Part shown: one piece after another, positions 1 through 8,015 of the stretch
Layout of the letters: each line of letters begins with the position of its first letter
Numbering within the stretch: position 1 is the stretch's first letter
Source: JAWLHK01 sp041690355 [NCBI: bacterium]
GTDB taxonomy: Bacteria; J088; JAWLBW01
Reading direction: 5' to 3'
Assembly (NCBI GenBank): GCA_041690355.1
Contig: JAWLHK010000014.1
Span: 1-64,000 of the forward strand
DNA: 64,000 nucleotides
The notes under the pieces: model-generated
What the model was told of the DNA's origin: nothing
The model's input: only the letters and a program-made list of their open reading frames with translations
Databases searched by the model: none
Translations under genes and position numbers: made by a program

Positions 1-1
1 G

Positions 2-400
2 GTGTATTCCTTTCACCGGGCGGCAACCCGGAGGTTTGGTTTGGTTATCGAAAGGATACACCGCCTTTTTCGTTTTTACACACCTTTTGAGGCTACCTCC
101 ATCGAGTGTATCGATGAAGAACTCATTCTATTGCTGCAGGAGCCCGGTACAGCAAAGCTGGTCCGCATTCCGGGCGGCAGTTCCACGGACATTCCGGTCA
201 GGTTCGTCAAGCCGACTTACAATAACGTAGGTGCGGTCGCGATGTCTGATGGCGACAGGATCTTGCTTGCCTATACGACGCAGACGCAGCAAGACGTGGA
301 GTGTGAGCCTGGCGTGACGTGCCGGCAACAACGCTTCAGAACTCGTCTGTTGGAGTACGACTGGAAAAATGGCGTAACCATTTCGGATCGTGAGCTGTAG
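2..400 (+). CDS. C-terminal part of an unknown protein (cut by window edge)
   Basis: The frame is open from the first complete codon and stops with TAG at 398-400, so the gene probably begins before the window. About 132 residues are visible. The later half alternates short hydrophobic strands and polar turns, including ELILLLQEPGTAKLVRIPGG and DGDRILLAYTTQT, which would fit the end of a beta-propeller or other all-beta protein. The two cysteines in VECEPGVTCRQQ could form an exported disulfide. I do not recognise the family. The DNA here looks less GC-rich than the genes that follow, so it may have a different origin. The GTG at position 2 is unlikely to be the true start. Confidence 0.5.
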   Translation: MYSFHRAATRRFGLVIERIHRLFRFYTPFEATSIECIDEELILLLQEPGTAKLVRIPGGSSTDIPVRFVKPTYNNVGAVAMSDGDRILLAYTTQTQQDVECEPGVTCRQQRFRTRLLEYDWKNGVTISDREL

Positions 401-600
401 GCGGGTATCGTGGGCCGCCTCACGTCACCGGTCCCGACTGCCACGGCTCAGTCATGTCGCCTGTCGACAATGAATGAGCCAACCTGCTTTCGAGAAGCTG
501 AGGACGAAGACACACTGAGCGGAATCTCACGGTTCCTACGGATTACGCCCAGCGCCCAGCATCCAGCAACCAGGGTCCCCCTCTGGTACCATGTTACCCC
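401..600. other. Intergenic spacer with a small 7-bp repeat array
   Basis: No coding signal was seen. The space holds the array at 546-573. A possible extended -10 (TGG then TACCAT at 587-592) lies just before the lipoprotein gene that starts at 601. Confidence 0.5.
546..573. repeat. 7-bp tandem array, unit CRNCCAG, 4 copies
   Basis: Four consecutive heptamers read CGCCCAG, CGCCCAG, CATCCAG, CAACCAG with no gaps. It is one of the heptamer arrays found between genes throughout the window. Confidence 0.7.
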
Positions 601-2376
601 ATGGCGAACCGTATTCTCCTTGTTTCCCTCCTACTCGCGATTGCCGGATGCACTGCCGATGAAACTTCCGATTCGCAGCGGGCCGTCACCGTCTGGCTCG
701 ACGCCGCCGACCCCGAGACCCCGTTCCCCAGCGACGCGTGGACCGTCGCCGACGCTGCAAGCGCCACCGGCCGCCGCGTCGACCTGTCGAGGCTGGACGC
801 GGATTCGCTCCCCGCGCGGGCCATTCACGCGTGGGATGGCGACGGCCTCACCAAGGTGCGCGACGCCCTCGAGTCGCTCGATGGGTTTTCGGGCTTCGCG
901 CCGATCTTCGTGCCGTTCTCGGGTTCGCTGCACCCGGATTCGGTGACCGCGGACGCATTCCGCCTGGTCGACCTGACCGCCGGCGTCACCGTTCCCGTCG
1001 CGGCCGTCTACCAGCCGGAACCCGGACGCGCCGGGTGGGTGCTGCTGCATCCGCGCGAAGTCCTGCGGCCGGCCCATCGCCACGCCGTGCTCGTCGGCGC
1101 CGGCCTGCGCGACCTCGAGGGGAATCCGCTTGCGGCGCCCGCCGCGCAGCCGCTGCCGCTTCCCGAGCGGGCGCTCGCCCTGAAGGCGGCCGGCTGGTCG
1201 TCGCGGGACCTGCTGGGCGTGTTCGCCTTTACCGTGCAGGACACGACGGGCGAGATGCTGGCGGCGGCCCGGTGGATCCAGACGGCGCTGCCGGCGGCCG
1301 TGACCGACGTCGTACAGACGAGCGCCCGTGAAATCGAGGGAACCTTTCTGGCCCCCGACTTCCGTTCCGGCGACATCATTCCCCCCGGCGCGAATCCGGA
1401 GCCGCGCGGGTGGACGCGCATCCCGTTCTACCTCAAGCTGCCGCGGAACCATCTGACGGCGCCGCGGCCGTTTCCGCTGGCCATCTGGGCGCACGGGCTC
1501 ACGGGCGACCGCTTCAGCATCCCGAATGTCGACGACGCGGCGGTCATCGCCATCGACGCCGTCGAACACGGCTTCCGCATGCAGTCGCCCAGCCGCGATC
1601 TCGTGGCCTTTGAGTTCAACAACTTCCAGCAGATCCGCAAGACGCGCGACAACTACCGCCAGACGACCCTCGACAACCTGAGCCTGGCCCACCTGCTTCC
1701 CACCCTGGACGGGCAGCTGCGAGCGGCGCTCGGGGGCGGAGCCCTGTTGCGCACCGACGGATTCGTCTTTCTTGGCGGTTCCCTGGGGGGCATCGTCGGC
1801 GGTTCGATCATTCCGCTCGCCCCCGAAATCGACCACGCCATCGTCGTCGTCGGCGGGGCCGGGCTGTCAGCCGCCTTCCAGGACGGTCTCTTCAAGCTGG
1901 CGGCGCCGAACGTGACCTTCGCGCACACGCCGGTCGAGCGGGCGATGTTCTTCGCGCTCGTGCAGATGCTGTTCGATCGAGCCGACGGGGTCAATTATCT
2001 GCGGCATGCCATCCGCGAGCCGCTGCCCGGCCACACGCCGCGCAACGTACTCTTTCTCGAAGTCATCGGCGACCCGCTCGTTCCCAACCGCGCGAACGAA
2101 ACCTGGGCCTGGGCGGCGGGGCTCGAGTGGCTGACCCCCATTTATCAGAATCCGTTCGGAATGCCCGTGGTCGACCGCGAGGCGATCTCGGGAAACTTCG
2201 TCATCGACGGCATGGCGCGCACGGGGGTTGCTTATCAGTACAACCCCGATCCCGGCGACGTGCGCGGCCTGAAGCGGCATGGCTACCTCGCCGATCACGA
2301 TCCCGGCCTGCGGCAGATTGAGCATTTCTTCCGTACGGGCCTCGACACGGGCACGGCCGAAGCCCGCCGCCCGTAA
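601..2376 (+). CDS. Lipoprotein with alpha/beta-hydrolase fold
   Basis: The 591-residue product begins with a lipoprotein signal whose lipobox (LAIAGC) puts the acylated cysteine at residue 17, so it should be an envelope lipoprotein. Residues 30-190 look like a bacterial Ig-like/SbsA-type segment (FVPFSGSLHPDSVTADAFRL). The rest resembles an alpha/beta hydrolase, with an oxyanion-type segment IWAHGLTG and a nucleophile elbow GGSLGG. This arrangement is seen in uncharacterised deltaproteobacterial lipoproteins. The substrate is unknown; an esterase or lipase role is an inference. No clear ribosome site precedes the ATG. A -10-like TACCAT ends 9 nt before it, so the mRNA may be nearly leaderless. 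Confidence 0.75.
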   Translation: MANRILLVSLLLAIAGCTADETSDSQRAVTVWLDAADPETPFPSDAWTVADAASATGRRVDLSRLDADSLPARAIHAWDGDGLTKVRDALESLDGFSGFAPIFVPFSGSLHPDSVTADAFRLVDLTAGVTVPVAAVYQPEPGRAGWVLLHPREVLRPAHRHAVLVGAGLRDLEGNPLAAPAAQPLPLPERALALKAAGWSSRDLLGVFAFTVQDTTGEMLAAARWIQTALPAAVTDVVQTSAREIEGTFLAPDFRSGDIIPPGANPEPRGWTRIPFYLKLPRNHLTAPRPFPLAIWAHGLTGDRFSIPNVDDAAVIAIDAVEHGFRMQSPSRDLVAFEFNNFQQIRKTRDNYRQTTLDNLSLAHLLPTLDGQLRAALGGGALLRTDGFVFLGGSLGGIVGGSIIPLAPEIDHAIVVVGGAGLSAAFQDGLFKLAAPNVTFAHTPVERAMFFALVQMLFDRADGVNYLRHAIREPLPGHTPRNVLFLEVIGDPLVPNRANETWAWAAGLEWLTPIYQNPFGMPVVDREAISGNFVIDGMARTGVAYQYNPDPGDVRGLKRHGYLADHDPGLRQIEHFFRTGLDTGTAEARRP

Positions 2377-2392
2377 GCATTTCCCGCGTCAG

Positions 2393-2434
2393 ATCTGCCA
2401 TCTGCAATCTGCCATCTGCAATCTGTCATTTGCC
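2393..2434. repeat. 7-bp tandem array, unit ATCTGCM, 6 copies
   Basis: Six heptamers follow directly: ATCTGCC and ATCTGCA alternate twice, then ATCTGTC and ATTTGCC. The array lies between the lipoprotein gene and the acyltransferase gene. Confidence 0.8.
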
Positions 2435-2514
2435 ATTCTTGCCCGTTTGGTGCACCCTGAGTCGGCTGGGTCCCCGCCGGCGAGTTTCCGTTTGCGGCTT
2501 GCAGAAGCGTTACC

Positions 2515-3225
2515 ATGGATACCGCACTTCCGATCGACACCCGCCCGCTGTGGAAGCGGATGGTTCAGGACGGCCTCGACTGGCTCTTCGCGCAGGTTCT
2601 TGCCCCGCTTCTGGCGGCTCTTCTTCACGGCCTCTGCGCTACGCTGCGCTGGGATATCCGCGGCCTCGAAAACCTGCAGCCCTTCTGGGGCGAAGGCCGT
2701 CCAGTCATCGTCTGCTGCTGGCATGGGCGTCTCCTCATGATCCCGCATGCCTGGCAGCGCCACGGCCGCGGCCGCGCCCATGTGCTCATGGGGCGTAACC
2801 GCAACGGCGAGTTGATCACGCGCATCGTCGCCCGGTTCCGCATGGACGCGATTCGCGGCGGGAGCCGCTCGGGAGGCGAGGCGGCGCGGCGGATGATGGC
2901 CGAGGCCGTGCGTCACGGAGGGGCCGAAACCCTCGCGTTGACTCCGGACGGCCCCCACGGGCCGCCGCAGGTCTCCAAAATGGGGGCGGTTTCCCTTTCA
3001 CGTTCCCTCGACATCCCTCTGCTCTGGGTGAGCGCGAGTGCTCGCCGCGCCGTGCGCTTCGGCACCTGGGACCGCTTCATGCTGCCGCTGCCGTTCTCGC
3101 GGGTGCGGGTCGTGTTCGGACCGCCTCAGCACCCGCGCGATCATGCGCACCGCTCGCTCGAAGAGATGCGCGACGCCATCGACGAAATCGGCCGCGAAGC
3201 GCAGCGCCGGGTCGACGCCTGGTAG
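2515..3225 (+). CDS. DUF374-type lysophospholipid acyltransferase family protein
   Basis: The 236-residue protein matches the DUF374 branch of the LPLAT acyltransferases. It has an N-terminal hydrophobic segment (about residues 20-40), a WHGRLLMIP motif in the usual HxxxxD region, RGGSRSGG, and the hallmark TPDGPHGPP at about residues 142-150. Relatives move acyl chains onto lipid A-like or phospholipid acceptors at the inner membrane, or are uncharacterised. The substrate cannot be read from the sequence. It ends 1 bp before the convergent membrane gene, leaving no room for a terminator. Confidence 0.8.
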   Translation: MDTALPIDTRPLWKRMVQDGLDWLFAQVLAPLLAALLHGLCATLRWDIRGLENLQPFWGEGRPVIVCCWHGRLLMIPHAWQRHGRGRAHVLMGRNRNGELITRIVARFRMDAIRGGSRSGGEAARRMMAEAVRHGGAETLALTPDGPHGPPQVSKMGAVSLSRSLDIPLLWVSASARRAVRFGTWDRFMLPLPFSRVRVVFGPPQHPRDHAHRSLEEMRDAIDEIGREAQRRVDAW

Positions 3226-3226
3226 C

Positions 3227-3958
3227 TCAGCTCCGCACGGGCTGAATCGGACGTTCGCCGGTCTGCCTCAGCATCGCAAGCTTGCGAAAGGTCACCAGGT
3301 GTCCCGAGAGCGCTGCGACCACGAGTACCCCCGGTAACAGAAGGTAGGGGAACCCCGTCACCCACACGTTGCTCTGATCTTCGGGAAAAATACGGAGTGG
3401 TGTCGGCATCGACGTGTTCGCGAGAAAGGCGATCACCAGGAGAAATGCGAGTCCCATCCAGTTCCACGCCTGCGCGAGCCGCACGCTGGGCCGCCGGTGC
3501 AGCCAGAGCCCCACGGCGATGGCGGTCACGCCGGTTACGATGTCGAAATTGTACCCCTCGAACGTCATCTGAACCGGCGCCATGCCCGCTCGGTGCGCGG
3601 TAAAGAGCACCGCCTCGGCCAGGATGCGGAACGATTGGAAGCCGACGAGCCAGCTGAGCGGCGTCTGGCGCGCCAGCAGGGTGCCGAAGCGTGAGAAGGC
3701 CACGGCGAAGGCGACAGCGATCATGCCCAGGAAGTAAAAGACCATCGGCGGCGGAAAACGGTCGAAACGGGCGACGATGCCCGATGCCGCCAGCGCCAGA
3801 TTCACGCCGACGAGCGCAAGAAAAAGTGTCACTGCCGCGGCAATCCAGGCGCGTCTCCTGGCGGGATCGGAGAGTTCATGGGAAGCCGCCGAGGCGATAC
3901 CGCCGATCCAGAAAAGTCCGACCAGGGTTACGGCGATTAGAAGTAGCAAGGTGGTCAT
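3227..3958 (-). CDS. Integral membrane protein, about seven helices
   Basis: This 243-residue protein is almost all transmembrane, with about seven hydrophobic stretches separated by short charged loops (for example SDPARRRAW and LHRRPSVR). I recognise no catalytic motif. Its start overlaps the stop of the upstream TetR-family gene by 4 bp (ATGA), so the two form one operon and the protein is very likely controlled by that regulator. Small membrane proteins paired this way often take part in solvent or lipid stress responses, but no function is assigned here. Confidence 0.7.
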   Translation of the reverse strand: MTTLLLLIAVTLVGLFWIGGIASAASHELSDPARRRAWIAAAVTLFLALVGVNLALAASGIVARFDRFPPPMVFYFLGMIAVAFAVAFSRFGTLLARQTPLSWLVGFQSFRILAEAVLFTAHRAGMAPVQMTFEGYNFDIVTGVTAIAVGLWLHRRPSVRLAQAWNWMGLAFLLVIAFLANTSMPTPLRIFPEDQSNVWVTGFPYLLLPGVLVVAALSGHLVTFRKLAMLRQTGERPIQPVRS

Positions 3959-4551
3959 GGTTTGGCTCCAGGGTGAATTGTTCGGTCAAGCAGGGCGCGG
4001 CCCGCGTGCAGAAACTGATCGGAAAGCGGATCGCCTTCGCATGCGCGGCTCAGGATCAGCGCGCCCACGTAGCAGGCCATGAGGCCCATCCACTCTTCCC
4101 GGGAAATCACTTTGCCCCCGAACGAGAAAAGCCGGCGCCGGTGGTCGATGGTTTCCAGCAGGCCGCGTGCGAACACATGGCGCAAGGCCGGGCCGCTCTG
4201 CGAAAAGTCGCGGGAGAGGCTCGCCACGGGGCAGCCGTCTGCGACCGCCGACCGGTGTCCCGGGCTCAGGTAGAAATCGAGAAAGGCACGCAGGCGATCG
4301 CGCCCGCGGAGCTCGGGGGACAACTGCGCGGCGACGCGCTCGTGCGACAGGTTCATCGCCGCGAGCAGGGCGTCGGCCACCATGTGATTCTTGTCCTCGA
4401 AGTAGGCGTAGAAGCTCCCGTGCGTTAAACCCGCATCGGCCATGACCGCCTGAACCGAGGTACCCTCGATGCCGTGGACCTTCATTCGGCGGGCGGCCGC
4501 CTGCAGCAGCTTGCGGCGGGTCGCTTCTTTCTTTTCGGCGCGGCTGGACAT
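3955..4551 (-). CDS. TetR/AcrR-family transcriptional repressor
   Basis: The product (198 aa from the chosen start) has a classic TetR N-terminus: RRKLLQAAARRMKVHG, then the helix-turn-helix AVMADAGLTHGSFYAYFEDK. The C-terminal ligand domain is mostly helical, with several His and Cys. An upstream ATG at 4575 is in frame. The ATG at 4551 is preferred because AGGAG sits 8 nt before it and the predicted transcript start (about 4569) lies downstream of 4575. A perfect 16-bp palindrome overlaps its own promoter, which suggests autorepression. It is the first gene of an operon with the membrane protein. Confidence 0.85.
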   Translation of the reverse strand: MSSRAEKKEATRRKLLQAAARRMKVHGIEGTSVQAVMADAGLTHGSFYAYFEDKNHMVADALLAAMNLSHERVAAQLSPELRGRDRLRAFLDFYLSPGHRSAVADGCPVASLSRDFSQSGPALRHVFARGLLETIDHRRRLFSFGGKVISREEWMGLMACYVGALILSRACEGDPLSDQFLHAGRALLDRTIHPGAKP

Positions 4552-4575
4552 CGGTGCTCCTGTGGTTTGATTCAC

Positions 4576-4605
4576 ATTGTATGATGACCATCATATGACG
4601 GGCAA
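4576..4605 (-). promoter_or_regulatory. Promoter and palindromic operator of the TetR operon
   Basis: On the minus strand the -10 is TACAAT (4581-4576) and a -35-like TTGCCC lies at 4605-4600, 18 bp apart. Within the spacer, TATGATG-AC-CATCATA (4580-4595) is a perfect inverted repeat of the size a TetR dimer binds. A half-site TATGATGG recurs near 4658. Operator function is inferred from position and symmetry. Confidence 0.65.
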
Positions 4606-4773
4606 GAAGAATTCGCTTCCGCAAAGCGTAATATTTTCAAATGCTTACTGGCTTCGTATGATGGAGGGTAGGCGGTTCGGCCGCGCCCGGCCGGCCGTTG
4701 TGTCTGCCACCGCAAACGGGGTGACCCGGCTCGCGGCTCTGGGCGACAGAGGAGGCCTGAAAAGACGGCCGGA

Positions 4774-5328
4774 TTACGGGTGTGCCATGTGGCGCAGCGC
4801 CCCGTCGCGAATCAGGAGGAAGTACGACGGGGTCTTCACCTGCCAGGGCCCGACCTGCAGGTAGCTCCAGCCGAGCAGAAACTCGGCGGAATCCTTGTGG
4901 AGGGCGACGAGCGGGTCACGTGCCAGGCGCGAAAAATCGAAGAAGGGATTCCCCCCCAGACCATAATCGATCAGCAGCCCCTGCGACACCGGAAGCGGGC
5001 AGGGGCGGTCTGCGTTTGAGACCACCTGGTAATGCCCGAACGTGAAGGGCGCCCCCTTCTTCATTTTGTAGCGGTATTCGGCCGCGTCGATACCGTCCTG
5101 CTCGATGCGCACGTTCCACCCGCGCAGCACACCGGTCTTCGGATCGCGGTGGAAGGTCTTCTTGAAGGTCTTCCACGACAGTTTTTCGAGAAGCGGATGC
5201 AGACCCAGGCTGATGCCGCGATACTCGGTGTCGTCGAGAGCCGCCGAATCGATGGGATACCCCTGGGCCAGCCGTTCGGCGAGCCGGCTCGTGTTGAGGG
5301 GGAGAAACTCTTCGATGGTTTGCAGCAT
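4774..5328 (-). CDS. Conserved-looking hypothetical protein
   Basis: The 184-residue protein has no signal peptide or membrane segment and appears globular and soluble. It starts MLQTIEEFLPL and contains GLLIDYGLGGNPFFDFSRLA and a regular C-terminal strand/helix region ending PSYFLLIRDGALRHMAHP. I do not recognise the family. An extended -10-like element (TGG-TAGATT, about 5357-5365 on the minus strand) lies 30 nt upstream. It is transcribed divergently from the small gene at 5452 and tandemly with the TetR operon, about 220 bp away. Confidence 0.6.
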   Translation of the reverse strand: MLQTIEEFLPLNTSRLAERLAQGYPIDSAALDDTEYRGISLGLHPLLEKLSWKTFKKTFHRDPKTGVLRGWNVRIEQDGIDAAEYRYKMKKGAPFTFGHYQVVSNADRPCPLPVSQGLLIDYGLGGNPFFDFSRLARDPLVALHKDSAEFLLGWSYLQVGPWQVKTPSYFLLIRDGALRHMAHP

Positions 5329-5451
5329 GATGGACCAGGGGGAAAGGCAACTGAAAATCTACCACGAATTGCGAGGGCTGCCCAGCGCGCTCCCTCCCGA
5401 AAGAAAGCCGCGTGGGTGGCCCGCGTACTCCGGATGCGATATAAAGGCCGG

Positions 5452-5787
5452 ATGGAACCTTCTTCGAACGGCATCACGTTTGCCGAACGGCTCGTCGAAG
5501 CCGGGGGTGAAATCATCGCCATGGAGAGCGGGCTTGGCATCGCCGAAAGCCGCGCCATGCTGTTGCGCGGTTCCATTCAGGGTTCCCGCATGCACGGTCT
5601 GGCCGGCCTGCCGTCCCCCGAGACGCCCCTCGAAATCCGCTACGCCATCATCGGGACGACGCTTGGGCTGCTCGATGCCGAGCTTGCGCTTCGCGATATC
5701 GCGCCTCCCGTGCGGGAGAAGATATCGCGTGAGCTGGATGCGTTCTACCGGCGCATCCGCGGCATGGATTCCCAGGGTCCCGCCTGA
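5452..5787 (+). CDS. Small hypothetical helical protein
   Basis: This encodes 111 residues with no signal peptide, predicted mainly helical, with charged amphipathic stretches such as PPVREKISRELDAFYRRIRG near the end. I do not recognise it. The start at 5452 is favoured because TATAAA at 5440-5445 ends exactly 7 nt before it, fitting a leaderless transcript. An in-frame ATG at 5434 would lie upstream of that -10. The gene ends 2 bp before the stop of the convergent transporter gene. Confidence 0.5.
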   Translation: MEPSSNGITFAERLVEAGGEIIAMESGLGIAESRAMLLRGSIQGSRMHGLAGLPSPETPLEIRYAIIGTTLGLLDAELALRDIAPPVREKISRELDAFYRRIRGMDSQGPA

Positions 5788-5789
5788 GT

Positions 5790-6524
5790 TCAGGCGACCA
5801 GCAGAACCCCGGCGACGAGCAGCAGCAGATACGTGAAGAGGCGGAAAACGCGCTCGCTGATGCGGACGCGTTCACCGATCGCGATGCCGACAAACGCCGC
5901 GGGCAGCAGAATGAGAAACCCCTTGCCGCTCTGCATCGTCACGTTACCCGTGCCCCATAATTGCGCGACGAGCATGAGGTTCAGCAGCAGCCAGAGCACG
6001 GCCAGACTGGCGCGAAACACTTTTCGCGAGGGCAGCGCGCGGCTTGCATAGTACACGATGAGCGGGCCGCCGCTCGCAAAGAGGCCATGAAATACGCCGC
6101 CGCCGAAAAGAACCGGAATGCCCGCCGTGCGGGTCATCGGGGGCTCGGCCCGGTGCCCGCTCCGTTTCCACTTGTAGAGCTCGGCCATCGCCACGCCGAT
6201 GACGAACAGGCCGAGCACCACCTTCATCTCGCGTTCGGGGGCCAGGTCCCGATAGAGCATGCCGGCGAACAGCCCGAGCGTCGCCGCGGGAAGGATGAAG
6301 AACAGGATGGTATTCCAGTCGACGTGCCGCCGTCCGGTGACGAGAAGCCAGACGCTCTGCACCATCCCCAGCAGCACGAGCAGGACCAGCAGCTGATCGA
6401 GCGGCAGCAGGTGCACGCCGAGCGCGAGCGCCACGAGGGTCGCGCCGAAGCCGAGCACCGTTTCAATCAGGTGCGAAAGTACGACGACCAGCGCCAGCAG
6501 CGCCCAGAGGGTCCAGTCAGGCAT
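5790..6524 (-). CDS. TauE/SafE-family sulfite/anion exporter-like protein
   Basis: The 244-residue polytopic protein has 7-8 hydrophobic helices arranged as two similar halves, each beginning with the family's glycine-rich pattern (ETVLGFGATLVAL near the start, FGGGVFHGLFASGGPLIVYY in the second half). The family moves sulfonates, sulfite, sulfoacetate or other small anions across the inner membrane. No sulfur-metabolism neighbour helps assign a substrate. The ATG at 6524 is chosen over an in-frame TTG three codons upstream. Confidence 0.8.
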   Translation of the reverse strand: MPDWTLWALLALVVVLSHLIETVLGFGATLVALALGVHLLPLDQLLVLLVLLGMVQSVWLLVTGRRHVDWNTILFFILPAATLGLFAGMLYRDLAPEREMKVVLGLFVIGVAMAELYKWKRSGHRAEPPMTRTAGIPVLFGGGVFHGLFASGGPLIVYYASRALPSRKVFRASLAVLWLLLNLMLVAQLWGTGNVTMQSGKGFLILLPAAFVGIAIGERVRISERVFRLFTYLLLLVAGVLLVA

Positions 6525-6593
6525 ATACGGCAACCATTCGCAGACCGGTGAGGCTTGGCGGTGCGGCGGCTTTCCGGGAGGGAAAAACCGCGG

Positions 6594-7919
6594 TCAGGTC
6601 GTCTCGACCTGGTACAGGCCGTTCAGGTATTCGAGCACAAGGTCGTGGGCCATCTTGCGGTCGGGCAGGGTGCCCATCATGCCATAGAGCGCCGCGGCCT
6701 CGGAGACGTCGGTCTCGGGCATCGTCTTGACCTTGTCGATGGCCGTGCGCATGTCCTTCATGAGCGCGTCCATGACTTCGTCGTGCTTCGGCGAGACGGT
6801 GACGTGCAGGGCGGCCGGCATGTGCATCGGCTCGATGATCCAGCCGAGCTTCTTCAGCTCGTCGCCCAGCGCGAAGATGTTCAGCTCGTCGCTGGCGATG
6901 GCGAACAACGTGCTGTCGGGCTTGCCGAGCACGCGCAGCTCGGGGAACTCGTTGATGCGGTCAATCATCCGGCGCGTAGTCTCCATCATGCGCGACACCT
7001 GCTTCACATAGCCCTCTTCGCCCAGGAACTTCATGACCGACCAGGCCGCCGCCACGGCGCCCCCGGTACGGCCGCCGGCGAGCGCGGGGGTCGCATAAAC
7101 GCCGCCGCTCCATTCGGTGTAGGCATAGAACTGGTATTTGCGCAGGTCGGCATTACGGTAGAGCACGATGGAGGCCCCTTTGGGCGCATACCCGTACTTG
7201 TGAACGTCGGCCGACATGGAGAGTACGCCCGGCACGGCGAAGTCGAACGGCGGCGTCGGGTAGCCTCCGGCCCGCTGGAAGGGGAGAACGAAGCCGCCCA
7301 CGCAGGCGTCGACGTGCAGCCAGATCCCTTTCTCCTGCGCCAGCTCGCCCATCTTGTCGATCGGATCGACCATGCCGTGCGGATAGGTCGGCGCCGAGCC
7401 GATGAGCAGCACGGTGTTCGGCGTCATGGCGGCGCGCATGGCGTCGACGTCGGCGCGGAATCCGTCGTCGACCGGCGTGTGCACCATCTTGAGCCCCAGG
7501 TAGTGGCAGGCCTTGTCCCACGCCGGGTGGGCCGACGTGGGCGCGATGACTTCGGGAACCTGGATGTGCGGAAATTTGTCGCGGGCCCAGTCGCGCACGG
7601 CCTTCATCGCCATGAGGATGCTCTCGGTGCCCCCCGAGGTCATGCAGCCGGCCGCCTCGGTTCCGCCGTTGAGCATCGAGGCGGTCATGGCGACGACCTC
7701 GGTCTCGAACTTGCGCAGGCTGGGAAAGGCGAACGGGCTCAGGCCGTTTTCGGTCTGAAACTTCGCGTAGGCTTCCTTGCCGAAATTGATGACCTCGTCG
7801 TCGACGCGATAGATGTAGGCGAACATGTGGGCGGTGCGCCAGTTCGTGTCCTGCGCGCTGATCTGATCGAGCTGCTGCAGCAGGTTTTCGCGGCTCGCGC
7901 CTTTCTTGGGCAGTTCCAT
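6594..7919 (-). CDS. Sphingosine-1-phosphate lyase-like PLP enzyme
   Basis: The 441-residue protein is a full-length group II PLP decarboxylase-fold enzyme closest in motif to sphingosine-1-phosphate lyase. It has SPFAFPSLRKFETEVV, the phosphate-binding TSGGTES (94-100), the cofactor-stacking and aspartate region LHVDACVGG (D204) and the lysine signature SADVHKYGYAPKG (K241, Schiff base). The eukaryotic enzyme splits phosphorylated sphingoid bases into phosphoethanolamine and a fatty aldehyde. Unlike the yeast and human enzymes this one has no N-terminal membrane anchor, so it should be soluble. AAGGAGA precedes the ATG. It stands alone, next to an outer-membrane protein gene. A different carbon-carbon or decarboxylating substrate remains possible. 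Confidence 0.85.
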   Translation of the reverse strand: MELPKKGASRENLLQQLDQISAQDTNWRTAHMFAYIYRVDDEVINFGKEAYAKFQTENGLSPFAFPSLRKFETEVVAMTASMLNGGTEAAGCMTSGGTESILMAMKAVRDWARDKFPHIQVPEVIAPTSAHPAWDKACHYLGLKMVHTPVDDGFRADVDAMRAAMTPNTVLLIGSAPTYPHGMVDPIDKMGELAQEKGIWLHVDACVGGFVLPFQRAGGYPTPPFDFAVPGVLSMSADVHKYGYAPKGASIVLYRNADLRKYQFYAYTEWSGGVYATPALAGGRTGGAVAAAWSVMKFLGEEGYVKQVSRMMETTRRMIDRINEFPELRVLGKPDSTLFAIASDELNIFALGDELKKLGWIIEPMHMPAALHVTVSPKHDEVMDALMKDMRTAIDKVKTMPETDVSEAAALYGMMGTLPDRKMAHDLVLEYLNGLYQVETT

Positions 7920-8015
7920 GTTCGTCTCCTTTTCAGGCTGTCGTATTGTCGAATGCTACAGGGTAATCGGCGCCGCCGATCCGCGCAAACCCCCTTGGCG
8001 GTCTCTTTGCCGAGG

